Shown piece by piece: positions 1-8,276 of a stretch of DNA of 64,000 bases (positions are counted from its first letter, which is position 1; every line of letters starts with the position of its first letter). The notes under the pieces were generated by a model. It was not told the origin of the DNA, did not search any database, and saw nothing but the letters and a program-made list of their open reading frames with translations. Where the stretch lies: NCBI GenBank assembly GCA_963838775.1, contig CAWISP010000001.1:186001-250000 (forward strand). Reading direction: 5' to 3'. Origin of the DNA: Chersky-840 sp963838775 (lineage in GTDB: Bacteria; Actinomycetota; Acidimicrobiia; Acidimicrobiales; UBA8190). Made by a program: the position numbers and the translations under genes.

Positions 1-1
1 C

Positions 2-3000
2 GACCACGACGGCCTGTACGGGGTGGTCCGCTTCGCCGAGACGGCCCGGGCACTGGGGATGGCATCGGTGTTCGGCTCCGAGCTCACCTTGGTGGAGGGC
101 GGCGGGCGGTCGAAGGGGCGCACCGGCGCTCCGGACCCGCTCGGCACGCATCTGGTGGTCCTGGCCCGCGATCCGGAGGGATACGCCCGTCTGAGCCGGA
201 CCATCACCGAGGCGCACCTCGCCGGGGGGGAGAAGGGCCGGCCCACCTGCACCCTCGAGGATCTGGCCCGTCACCACCACGGCAACGGCCACGGCGGGCA
301 CTGGGTCGTCCTGACCGGATGCCGCAAGGGTGCGGTCGCCACCGCGCTCACCACCACCGGCCCGGCCGCGGCCGGCCGTGCGCTCGACCGGTTGGTCGAG
401 GCTTTCGGCCCCGAGGACGTGGCCGTGGAGCTCTGGGACCACGGCGACCCGCTCGACACGGCGCGCAACGACGCCCTCGCCCATCTGGCCGCCGTCCGGG
501 GCGTGGACATGGTGGCCACCAACAACGTCCACTACGCCACCCCGGCCCGGCGCCCTCTCGCCACCACCCTGGCCGCGGTGCGCGCCCGGCAACCGCTGGC
601 CGAGCTCGATGGCTGGCTCCCCTCGGCCGCTACCGCCCATCTGCGCTCGGGAGCGGAACAGGAACGCCGCTTCGCCCGCTGGCCCGGCGCCGTGGCCCGG
701 GCCGCAGAGATCGGCCGGGCGTGCGCCTTCGACCTCCACCTGGTTGCTCCGGGCCTCCCCGACTGCGAGGTGCCCCCCGGGTATGACGAGCACAGCTGGC
801 TGGTGGAACTGGTGAAGCGCGGGGCGCATGACCGCTACGGCCCACCGGCGAGGGAACGGGTGCGCGGTGCGTGGGCCCAGATCGACCACGAGCTCGAGGT
901 GATCGGCACCCTCGGGTACGCCGGGTACTTCCTCATCGTCTGGGACATCGTGGAGTTCTGCCGCCGACAGGACATCTACTGCCAGGGCCGGGGCTCGGCC
1001 GCCAACTCCGCCGTCTGCTTCGCGCTCGGCATCACCCGTGCCGATCCTGTGGCCCTGGGGTTGTTGTTCGAGCGGTTCCTCTCCCCCGAGCGCGACGGGC
1101 CGCCTGACATCGACGTCGACATCGAATCGGGTCGGCGCGAGGAGGTCATCACCTACGTCTACGAGCGCTACGGCCGGCACTGCGCGGCGCAGGTCGCCAA
1201 CGTCATCACCTATCGGGCCCGCTCCGCCATCCGCGACGTGGGCAAGGCCCTGGGCCACAGCGCCGAGGACGTGGACGCGTGGGCCAAGGCCGTCGACCGC
1301 GGCGAGCCCCTCGACCGCGGCGGTCCTCTCCCCCCGCTCGTCGGGAAGCTCGCCCGCGACGTCCTCGACTTCCCCCGCCATCTCGGTCTGCACTCGGGAG
1401 GGATGGTGCTCTGTGACCGACCCGTCATCGAGGTGTGCCCGGTGGAATGGGCACGCCATCCGGGCCGCAGTGCCCTGCAATGGGACAAGGACGACTGCGC
1501 CGCGGCCGGTCTCGTCAAATTCGACCTGCTCGGGCTGGGCATGCTCGAAGCGGTCCACCTCACCGTCGACCTGATCAGCGCCGCCCACGGCGTGCACATC
1601 GACCTGGCCCTGCTCGACCAGGAGGACGCCGTCTACGACATGTTGTGCCGTGCCGACACCGTGGGGGTGTTCCAGGTGGAGAGCCGGGCCCAGATGGCCA
1701 CCCTTCCCCGCATCCGGCCGCGCTGCTTCGCCGATCTCGTGATCGAGGTGGCGATCATCCGTCCCGGGCCCATCCAGGGAGGGTCGGTGCACCCCTACAT
1801 CCGACGGCGACAGGGCCTCGAAGCCCCCGACCCCCCGCATCCGCTCCTCGAACGGGCGCTCCACAAGACGCTCGGCGTGCCGCTGTTCCAGGAACAGCTC
1901 ATGCACATCGCCATCGACGCGGCGGGATTCACCGCCGCCGAGGCCGACGAGCTACGCCAGGCCATGAGCGCCAAGCGGTCGGGAGCGCGTATGGCGCGCC
2001 TGTCCGAACGGCTCTTCGCCGGCATGGCCGAGCGCGGTATCACCGGCGCGGTGGCGCAAGAGATCGTGGACAAGCTGGCCGCCTTCGCCAACTTCGGCTT
2101 TCCCGAGAGCCACGCCGTGTCTTTCGCATATCTCGTGTACTCGAGCGCGTGGCTCAAATGGCACTACCCGGCGGCATTCTGTGCCGGACTGCTCAACGCC
2201 CAGCCCATGGGGTTCTGGTCACCTCAGTCGTTGGTGGCCGACGCCCGGCGCCACGGGGTGACGGTGCACCCTCCCCACGTCGACGCGTCCGGGGTCGGGG
2301 CCACCTTGGAGTGGGGTCTCGACGGACCGGTCGCCGGCGATCGACAACCCGCCGTGAGGCTGGGTCTCACCTCGGTGCGAGGGATCGGCGAAGGCGTGGC
2401 ACAACGCATCGCCGAGAGCGCCCCCTACTCGTCGGTGGAGGACCTGGTGCGCCGGACCGGGACGGGTCGGCCCCAACTCGAAGCCCTCGCCACCGCCGGC
2501 GCCCTCGAGGCACTCCCACCGCGTGACGGCGCTCCCGAGATGCACGGAAGGCGCCGGACGCTGTGGGCGGCCGGCGCCCTCGCACACGGCACGGCGGAGC
2601 GACTGCCGGGGCTCGTGTCGGGGGAAGAAGCACCACCGCTTCCCGACCTCACCCCGCTCGAGGAGGTGGAAGCCGACATGTGGGCCACCGGTCTCACCGT
2701 CGGCATGACCGCGGTGGAGCTCGCCCGCCCCCGCCTCGACGCCATGGGGGTGATCCCCGCCAGCCGGTTGGTAGGGGCGGAGACCGACGGCAAGGTGTGC
2801 GTGGGTGGGGTGGTCACCCATCGTCAACGCCCCGAGAGCGCCAAGGGCACCGTGTTCCTCAACCTCGAGGACGAGACGGGCATGGTCAACGTCATCTGCT
2901 CCCCGGGTGCCTGGGAACGGTGGCGCCCCGTGGCCCGGGGGGCACCGGCCCTCCTGGTTCGGGGCCGTATCGAGCGGGTCGACGGAGTGGTGAGTGTCGT

Positions 3001-3070
3001 GGCGGAAAGGATCCTCCCCCTGGACCTCGGCCCCGCTCCCGTCGTCCAGGGCTCTCGCGACTTCCGCTGA
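2..3070 (+). CDS. dnaE2: Error-prone DNA polymerase III alpha subunit DnaE2 (5' end outside window)
   Basis: The reading frame is open from base 2, so the first part of the N-terminal PHP domain lies upstream of the window. The visible 1,022 residues carry the C-family polymerase active site: PDIDVDIE at nt 1103-1126 supplies two catalytic aspartates, and KFDLLGLG near nt 1516 supplies the third. A helix-hairpin region follows, then a C-terminal OB-fold (about nt 2790-3030). The protein ends in SRDFR, the usual DnaE2 ending. DnaE2 is the SOS-induced translesion polymerase that works with ImuA' and ImuB in Actinobacteria and Proteobacteria. The imuA'/imuB genes would be expected just upstream, but that cannot be seen here. 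The isoleucine after the catalytic aspartates and the short C-terminus fit DnaE2 better than replicative DnaE1. Confidence 0.93.
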   Translation, partial: DHDGLYGVVRFAETARALGMASVFGSELTLVEGGGRSKGRTGAPDPLGTHLVVLARDPEGYARLSRTITEAHLAGGEKGRPTCTLEDLARHHHGNGHGGHWVVLTGCRKGAVATALTTTGPAAAGRALDRLVEAFGPEDVAVELWDHGDPLDTARNDALAHLAAVRGVDMVATNNVHYATPARRPLATTLAAVRARQPLAELDGWLPSAATAHLRSGAEQERRFARWPGAVARAAEIGRACAFDLHLVAPGLPDCEVPPGYDEHSWLVELVKRGAHDRYGPPARERVRGAWAQIDHELEVIGTLGYAGYFLIVWDIVEFCRRQDIYCQGRGSAANSAVCFALGITRADPVALGLLFERFLSPERDGPPDIDVDIESGRREEVITYVYERYGRHCAAQVANVITYRARSAIRDVGKALGHSAEDVDAWAKAVDRGEPLDRGGPLPPLVGKLARDVLDFPRHLGLHSGGMVLCDRPVIEVCPVEWARHPGRSALQWDKDDCAAAGLVKFDLLGLGMLEAVHLTVDLISAAHGVHIDLALLDQEDAVYDMLCRADTVGVFQVESRAQMATLPRIRPRCFADLVIEVAIIRPGPIQGGSVHPYIRRRQGLEAPDPPHPLLERALHKTLGVPLFQEQLMHIAIDAAGFTAAEADELRQAMSAKRSGARMARLSERLFAGMAERGITGAVAQEIVDKLAAFANFGFPESHAVSFAYLVYSSAWLKWHYPAAFCAGLLNAQPMGFWSPQSLVADARRHGVTVHPPHVDASGVGATLEWGLDGPVAGDRQPAVRLGLTSVRGIGEGVAQRIAESAPYSSVEDLVRRTGTGRPQLEALATAGALEALPPRDGAPEMHGRRRTLWAAGALAHGTAERLPGLVSGEEAPPLPDLTPLEEVEADMWATGLTVGMTAVELARPRLDAMGVIPASRLVGAETDGKVCVGGVVTHRQRPESAKGTVFLNLEDETGMVNVICSPGAWERWRPVARGAPALLVRGRIERVDGVVSVVAERILPLDLGPAPVVQGSRDFR

Positions 3071-3258
3071 CTGCGGCTCCGACCGAAGGTGCAGCACCGT
3101 CCGGTGCCACATGTTGGGGAGGCGTTGCGAAATCCTCAAGACGCCCACGCTCGGCGCCGATATCGGTGAGGAGACGTTCCCGCCGAGCGTGGTGCCGGAG
3201 TTGGGGGGGTAGCCCGAGATCGATGCCGTCTCGAGCGACATGAAGGAGACGCACGACC

Positions 3259-3495
3259 ATGAGGAGTTGCCCCGGTCAATTGGTGGTGCACGGTGACGGA
3301 ACGGTCGCCTACTGCACCGAGGAGACCGGCGGGCGCACGTGCGCGGGCGAGGACCATCCTCATCGAGGAGGCTTTTTCGCCTGTCGCGTCGTCGACGGCG
3401 CCCAATGCCGCTACTGCATCGACGCGCTCGTCACATCCTCATCGGAACCGGCCGAGCCCCTCAACGTGTCGCCTGCCACCCTGGCACCGGCCTGA
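3259..3495 (+). CDS. Small Cys/His-rich protein, paralog A of a tandem pair
   Basis: This 78-residue protein is not recognised. ATG is preceded by AAGGAGA at good spacing. It has Cys at 4, 19, 28, 42, 50 and 53 and His at 11, 33 and 35. It matches the equally long protein at 3775-4011 at roughly half of the first 54 positions, including H11-x-DG, AYC, TCAG, PH, ACR and CR-x-C. The conserved Cys/His positions suggest a small metal-binding fold, probably zinc. Relative to its sister it lacks the second Cys of an N-terminal CxxC (Gln at position 7), and its last 20 residues are Pro/Ala/Ser-rich and unrelated. It lies 188 bp behind dnaE2 on the same strand. Whether it shares SOS control cannot be told. 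Confidence 0.72.
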   Translation: MRSCPGQLVVHGDGTVAYCTEETGGRTCAGEDHPHRGGFFACRVVDGAQCRYCIDALVTSSSEPAEPLNVSPATLAPA

Positions 3496-3589
3496 CCCCG
3501 ATCACGCTTCCACCCCGACGCCCGACCCGGACCCCGACCCCACGCTCGAGCCGCGCTCGATCTGAAACCATCGGCGAACCGTCCGTAGT

Positions 3590-3629
3590 GCACAACACGA
3601 CCACCACCCGTTGTGGGAATCCGTTGTGC
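3590..3629. repeat. Inverted and direct GTTGTG repeats between the tandem Cys-rich genes
   Basis: GCACAAC (3590-3596) and GTTGTGC (3623-3629) form a 7-bp inverted repeat. An extra CCGTTGTG at 3608-3615 repeats the one at 3621-3628, 13 bp apart. The block lies about 150 bp before the second Cys-rich gene and could be an operator, but no partner regulator is visible. Confidence 0.3.
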
Positions 3630-3774
3630 ATCACTTGTTCGACCCGGGCCGCGCACAGGCCGATTCCATAGTTGACACAAGGGGCATCGGCTCAGGAGCT
3701 GGATCACCGTTACCGACGTGACGGTGCGGGCATCAGCAACGGGCTCAGGCGAACCGAAGTGAGGTGGGGGTGAG

Positions 3775-4011
3775 GTGTTGATCTGTGACGGCTGCCTCGT
3801 CTTGCATCGCGACGGTGAGATCGCGTACTGCTCCGAAGAGCTCGACGGCAAGACCTGCGCCGGCTACGACATGCCGCATCTGGCCGGGGTGATGGCGTGC
3901 CGGATCACACCGCGCGGCACACGCTGCCGGCACTGTGACGAGGTCATGCGCTTCAGACTCATGGTGGCACCCGACTTCGTCCCCGACGACCTTCGCACCG
4001 CCATCAACTGA
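3775..4011 (+). CDS. Small Cys/His-rich protein, paralog B of a tandem pair
   Basis: This 78-residue paralog of the 3259-3495 product starts at GTG, preceded by a purine-rich AGGTGGGGGTGAG. It has Cys at 4, 7, 19, 28, 42, 51 and 54 and His at 11, 35 and 53. A CxxC (4-7) and CRHC (51-54) bracket the conserved AYCSEE, TCAG, MPH and MACR stretches, which gives a complete set of candidate metal ligands. Its C-terminal 20 residues differ from those of paralog A. The family is not recognised. The shared length, order and ligand spacing show a recent tandem duplication followed by divergence of the tail. It converges on the DoxX-Rieske gene, whose stop is 45 bp away. Confidence 0.72.
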   Translation: MLICDGCLVLHRDGEIAYCSEELDGKTCAGYDMPHLAGVMACRITPRGTRCRHCDEVMRFRLMVAPDFVPDDLRTAIN

Positions 4012-4056
4012 CCCGGCCCGAGCCGTGGCCGAGCGGGTCTCGGGCCAAGGCTCACG

Positions 4057-5334
4057 TCAGGTGACGTACAACCCCCCGTCGGGGCCCTCTTTCACCGGGA
4101 TGCGCCCGAGACCATGGGGCGATGGTCCGCGCAGCAACGCCCCCGTGGCCCCGTTGTACTCCGACCCGTGGCACGGGCAGATGAACTTCTTCTGCGATGG
4201 GAAGAACGCCACGATGCACCCTTCGTGAGGGCATATGGCATCGAAGGCCGCGAACGTCCCCGCTTCGGGCTGCACCACGATGCTCGGGTCACCTGACCTC
4301 GGGTCCTGGAAGGTCGTCGAGCCTCCGACCGGCACCGAGCTCGCCGACGCCACGCGAACCCCCGCCGGTTTCGCGACCGGCGTAGTCGTGGGGGAAGACG
4401 TCGATCCCGATCCCGCCCCGGTGGTCGCGGTGGTCGCGCTCGTCGATGGCGACGACGTCGGCGTGCCCGTCACCTCCGAGCCGGGTCCCGACTTGCCCCC
4501 GAGCCGGCCGAGCCCCGCCGCCAGACCCGCGCTCGCCAGTGCGACCGCCGCCAACCCACCGGCGAAGACGCCTTGCAACGTGAAGGTCCTGCGGTCGATG
4601 TCCCCGGTGACCGGCGCCGGCGTCGTGGTCGGAGCCTGGCGCAGATAGGGACACGGGGCGGGCTCGCAGGCGGCACCGGACATGGCTCGGCAAGAGCCGG
4701 CGTCGTAGGCGCCGCAGACCTGCTGCACGACCTCGAAGGGGACGGGGACGATCGCGGCCGTCCCTTTGCCGACTCGGGCCCGGACCATGTCGCGCGCCAC
4801 GGCGTCGACAGACAGCACACCGCCCGATCCGGCCACCAGCAGCGCTGTCCACGCGAAGAGGAAGACGATGTCGGATCCCGTGTAGTACGGGCTCGAGTGA
4901 TAGCTGACGGTGAGGAACAGGCTCAACGACAGGAGCATCCCGCCGACCGCCGCCACTCTCGACCACAGGCCGACGAGGGTGGCCACACCCACGGCGAGCT
5001 CGCCCAGCGCGATGGCGACGCCGAGGGGGACCGCCACGTGCTGAAGATGGGCGACGAGGGCGTGGATGGGGCTCACGCGTGCCGCCGAGGCCAGCTGCGC
5101 CTGGATCGACGTCGGATTCGAGCCGTCGAAGAACCCCGGGTTGGCGAGCTTCTGGAGCCCGGCAAAGGTGAAGGTGCCACCGAGGAAGGCCCGCAGGGGC
5201 AGGAGGGCCCAACCCGCCATCGAGGTCGCCCGGGCGGGAGGCCCGAGGCGGCCCCAGCTCGGACGCCACCGGCTGCTGTCCGGGCGCGGCGCGCCGGTCG
5301 TGGTCATCGCTCGGTGGTCATCGGTCCGTGACAA
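4057..5334 (-). CDS. DoxX-like membrane domain fused to a Rieske [2Fe-2S] domain
   Basis: The 425-residue protein has two parts. Residues about 35-185 are a four-helix DoxX/MauE-type membrane domain. After a Cys-containing linker comes DRRTF at about 260 with a hydrophobic stretch, then a long Ser/Thr-rich hinge. Residues about 335-425 are a Rieske domain. Cluster ligands are C368-x-H370 and C386-x2-H389, and C373 and C388 are placed to form the disulphide typical of high-potential Rieske proteins. DRRTF before a membrane segment resembles a twin-arginine signal, as in actinobacterial QcrA; this reading is inference. DoxX proteins are linked to quinone or thiol redox chemistry, so a membrane electron-transfer role with the iron-sulphur head outside is likely. 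TTG 5334 has GAGAGG upstream; ATG 5307 is the alternative start. Confidence 0.83.
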   Translation of the reverse strand: MSRTDDHRAMTTTGAPRPDSSRWRPSWGRLGPPARATSMAGWALLPLRAFLGGTFTFAGLQKLANPGFFDGSNPTSIQAQLASAARVSPIHALVAHLQHVAVPLGVAIALGELAVGVATLVGLWSRVAAVGGMLLSLSLFLTVSYHSSPYYTGSDIVFLFAWTALLVAGSGGVLSVDAVARDMVRARVGKGTAAIVPVPFEVVQQVCGAYDAGSCRAMSGAACEPAPCPYLRQAPTTTPAPVTGDIDRRTFTLQGVFAGGLAAVALASAGLAAGLGRLGGKSGPGSEVTGTPTSSPSTSATTATTGAGSGSTSSPTTTPVAKPAGVRVASASSVPVGGSTTFQDPRSGDPSIVVQPEAGTFAAFDAICPHEGCIVAFFPSQKKFICPCHGSEYNGATGALLRGPSPHGLGRIPVKEGPDGGLYVT

Positions 5335-5576
5335 GAACCATCATCCTCTCGCGAAGGGGGTGCTCCCAGGGTGTCGCCCCCGCCGGCACCAGGCAAACCG
5401 CTTCGGACCGCTCTTCTCAGGCACGGGGAACAACAGTCACGATTCGTCCCGCCACCGACGAGGCCCACATGGCGGGCGCCCAGGGCTGACGCACTTCCGG
5501 AGGAGTCGCTCCCGGTGGGATACGGCCGAGAGCGCGCTCGTGCTCAGCGCCATTTCGCCACCGCAGCCGATTCTCG

Positions 5577-7036
5577 TTATCCGTGTCGGACAGCGATCGT
5601 CCTCGACTCCTCTTCTGCTCCCGTCGACACGCGGTCGGCGGCGCTCCGCGATCGAGTGGGCGGCTGTTCTTTCCCGTTCAGAGGTCGGAACGACAAGATG
5701 ATTGCCGTGCCCAGTGTGACCAGGATGAGCACCGGGCTCAGATACTGGGCCAGAGGCGTTTTGAAGCCGCCTGATCCCGAAATAGTGAACACCGAGGGGG
5801 CGAGCGTCACGACCAGGGCCAGCACAAGCAAGATCCGCAACGAGACGCTCTCCGCCGGGGCTCCCCCGGTGTCGGTCTTGGCTCGTGTGCTGATGAGGTA
5901 GCCCGAGGCGAACCAGATCGCCGCCAGCGGCGCCCACGCCGTGGTGTACACGAAGCTCAAGGGCACGACGAGCTGGATCGACGCCAATGCCAGCGGGCCC
6001 CAGCACCACTGGGGCACGCGTCCTCGCCAAATGACGAAGTAGAGCCCGCAGACGTAGAGGACCGATGGCACCCAGACGACGAACCCTTTCGGCGCCAGGA
6101 GGTGGTGCACGGAGGATGGGCCGACGAGCAACCCGGCTGTCCTCGGGATGACCGAATAGAGGCTCCAGCTCGATAGCTGGGCCGAGGGGCTGGACGTCCC
6201 TCCAAAGCAGGCAGGAACGCCCTGAGGTTGCGCACATAGCCCCCGGGGTAGGCGGCGAGGGTGGCCAGGCTCACGAGCACCGCCGAGCCCGCCACGAGCG
6301 CCGTAAACCGGTAGCGGCGGAGAGCCAGTGGCACGACGAGAAGAGCCGCCGGGTACGCCTTGAGCGCGATGGCAGCGGCCAGGAATGCCCCGCACACAAC
6401 CCAACGTTCTGACCTCCACGCCCACAGGGCCCATGCGATCAACCCGACGGCGATGCCGATGTCGTTGCCGCGATCGAGAAGAGAGATGAACGGAGTCGTC
6501 ACCAAAGCGACGGGCGTCAAGATGATGGTGCGATATTCCCACTTGAGCGGTGCGAGCATCAGCCAGAGCGGCACCAGGAGGACTCCGACCGAAAGCAAGA
6601 AATAGATCGCGGCTGCGGCGGGCAAGGAGAGCAGCGTCAAGGGAACGAAGAGGACCTGCGCAAAGGGTGGATACTGTTCGGGCCGATAGAGCTCCAGGTA
6701 CGGGCTGAAGCCATGCCGGAGCTCTGCCGCATAAGCCCAGGGCAGTTGGAAATCACCGAAGTAGTGGTTGCCGATGATCGGTCTGACCTTCACGCTTAGC
6801 GGGATCCCACTCGGTAGCGGCGGGTCGAAAGAGCCGTACGAGAGTTGGGAGTTCACGGCGACGTGGCGGTAAAAGGTCTCGAGCCACGCCCAACCCAGGC
6901 AGACCGCTATTGCGACACTGAGGAACATCGTGAGGCGGATGCCCCAGATTGACCAGGCGCCAGTCTCATCCTCTTGTCGCGCACCAAGATCGACAGGCTG
7001 ACCATCTCCCGGCGGGATCACCTGATGCTCCAGCAA
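5577..7036 (-). CDS. GT87/DUF2029-like polytopic glycosyltransferase, interrupted by a frameshift
   Basis: Two overlapping minus-strand frames together encode one membrane glycosyltransferase of about 485 residues. The 5' frame carries the start region, the first membrane helix, the GDF..P...SPY loop followed by YPPFAQVL, and many further helices. It then turns into low-complexity Arg/Ser sequence after about nt 6205. The hydrophobic sequence continues in the other frame (TSSPSAQ, VPSVLYVCGLYFVI and so on) down to TAA at 5577. Adding one G to the GGG run at about 6198-6204 restores a continuous protein reading ALEG-TSSPSAQ. GT87 enzymes are extracytoplasmic, polyprenyl-phosphate-dependent mannosyl- or arabinosyltransferases. 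TTG 7036 is the first visible start and is uncertain. The break is either a real mutation or a homopolymer error. Confidence 0.75.
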
Positions 7037-7414
7037 CTGAGCACGCGACGGTATCGCATTCGGCGGTGTCGAATACCAGAGCTCACTGCGACGGAGACTC
7101 TAGGGACAAAGCGTGAACGCCGAGCAGGAAATCATCACCAATTGTTGAATTGTGCCTCGACTCCATCTTCCGCAAGAAGGACACTCCCGTCATGACCGCT
7201 ACGCCCTCAGAGCCCCGTCTGCCGTCATCGGCAGTGTACAGACGGGTCCTCACTCAGTCTCGCCCTGGAATACTTGCCACGGGATGGCGGAGAGTGACAC
7301 CGCTTGGGGCCATCCACGCCTGACACATGTCACGAATCGGTGTCTGATCAACACCGATGCAACGACCGCGCCCAGGGGCGACCGCTTCCGGCGGTCTGCC
7401 CTTGTCGTGAAACG
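7037..7414. other. Intergenic region between the GT87-like gene and tRNA-Gln
   Basis: No convincing gene is seen on either strand. The stretch around 7120-7150 is AT-richer than its surroundings (CAATTGTTGAATTG) and may hold the promoter of the minus-strand GT87-like gene. Short ORFs here have Arg/Ser-rich shadow-like composition. Confidence 0.4.
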
Positions 7415-7490
7415 TGGCTGGCGGGGGAGGGCTCGAACCTCCAACATCCGGCTCCAAAGGCCGGCGTTCTGCCGATTGAACTACCCGCCA
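7415..7490 (-). tRNA. tRNA-Gln (anticodon TTG), CCA encoded
   Basis: Read on the minus strand, the acceptor arm TGGCGGG pairs with CCCGCCA. The anticodon stem CCGGC/GCCGG encloses the seven-base loop CTTTGGA, giving anticodon TTG. The T-arm GGAGG-TTCGAGC-CCTCC is canonical. Discriminator G is followed by a genomically encoded CCA (7417-7415). The U1-A72 end pair is typical of tRNA-Gln. It stands alone, about 70 bp from the coding genes on either side of it or more. Confidence 0.93.
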
Positions 7491-7525
7491 AGGAGAGCTG
7501 CGGCCTTCCCCTTAGGATGTCATGC

Positions 7526-7885
7526 CTAGATCAACTCGATTCGATTCCCGAAGGGGTCGTCGACGTAACAGCGGCGCACGTCGGACATCTCATCATCTAA
7601 GCGCACCTCGTAGCCGGCGTCCCGGAGCGTCGCGCACAGCGCGTCGAGGTCCTCTACCACCAGGGCGGGGTGCGCCTTGCGGGCGGGCCGGAAGTCGTCT
7701 TCGACCCCGAGGTGCAGCGCCACCCGGCCGTTGGAGAACCAACACCCGCCTCGGGCCGCGAGCACCGGGGGCTTCTGGCGCTCCTGGAGGCCTAGCAGGC
7801 CCTGGTAGAAGTCGCGAGCCTCGGGCTCTCGCCCCCGGGGCATCGCCAGCTGGACGTGGTCGACGGCGACAAGCTGATACCCCAC
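7526..7885 (-). CDS. VOC (glyoxalase/bleomycin-resistance) family protein
   Basis: This 119-residue single-module VOC protein has VDHVQL at 8-13 with the first metal-ligand His. A central H-P-A-L-V-V-E-D strand starts the second beta-alpha-beta-beta-beta motif, and the C-terminal DPFGNRIELI supplies the metal-ligand Glu. Such proteins act as dimers with one metal site. Sequence alone does not tell isomerase, dioxygenase, hydrolase or antibiotic-binding roles apart. GTG 7885 is preceded by AGGAGGTGGACC, a near-perfect Shine-Dalgarno sequence, so this gene has a normal leader. The substrate is unknown. Confidence 0.85.
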   Translation of the reverse strand: MGYQLVAVDHVQLAMPRGREPEARDFYQGLLGLQERQKPPVLAARGGCWFSNGRVALHLGVEDDFRPARKAHPALVVEDLDALCATLRDAGYEVRLDDEMSDVRRCYVDDPFGNRIELI

Positions 7886-7955
7886 GGTCCACCTCCTGCG
7901 AGCTTCGGTGCTTTCCGGGCGAGAGGCTACTTGGCGGATGCCGTCGAAAGGCCGC

Positions 7956-7961
7956 TAACCT
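7956..7961 (+). promoter_or_regulatory. -10-like box TAACCT before the bS22-like gene
   Basis: TAACCT ends 10 nt before ATG 7972, and no Shine-Dalgarno sequence lies between. This gives a very short leader or a leaderless mRNA. Confidence 0.45.
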
Positions 7962-7971
7962 GCGCCTGGAC

Positions 7972-8073
7972 ATGGGATCGCTGATCAAGAAGCGCCGCAA
8001 GCGCATGCGCAAGAAAAAGCACAAGAAGATGCTGAAGGCCACCCGCTGGCAACGACGGGCCGCCGGCAAGTAG
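7972..8073 (+). CDS. Small ribosomal protein bS22-like (AURKAIP1/COX24-type) basic peptide
   Basis: This 33-residue, extremely basic peptide starts MGSLIKKRRKRM and continues with an RKKKHKK block and WQRR before the C-terminal GK. It matches the actinobacterial family annotated as AURKAIP1/COX24-domain protein, seen as bS22 in mycobacterial ribosome structures. It is very short but strongly supported by the lysine/arginine pattern and by a promoter box directly in front. It stands alone, on the opposite strand to its neighbours on both sides. Confidence 0.85.
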   Translation: MGSLIKKRRKRMRKKKHKKMLKATRWQRRAAGK

Positions 8074-8075
8074 CT

Positions 8076-8092
8076 CGGAGACTTTCTCTCCG
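8076..8092 (+). terminator. Hairpin just behind the bS22-like gene
   Basis: CGGAGA (8076-8081) and TCTCCG (8087-8092) form a 6-bp stem with a 5-nt loop, three bases after the stop codon. There is no T-run, so it may be an intrinsic terminator of the U-less actinobacterial kind or simply an RNA-stabilising end. Confidence 0.35.
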
Positions 8093-8276
8093 CCACGCGA
8101 CAGCTTCTCCCTCGCAGTAAACCCCTGCCTTCGGGTACCGACGTGGCTCGTCCTTCGCATGAAACGGCCCTAAAGCAAAACGAGTCGCGCCCGCGCACAG
8201 TCCATCGATGCGATTTCGGCGTGCCGAGAAGGTCACCAACCCATAGACGATGGTGATCGCGCTGCCGTGACCGGGA

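Noticed and set aside
3672..3677. TTGACA as a -35 box before the second Cys-rich gene
   Set aside because: No acceptable -10 hexamer at 16-19 bp.
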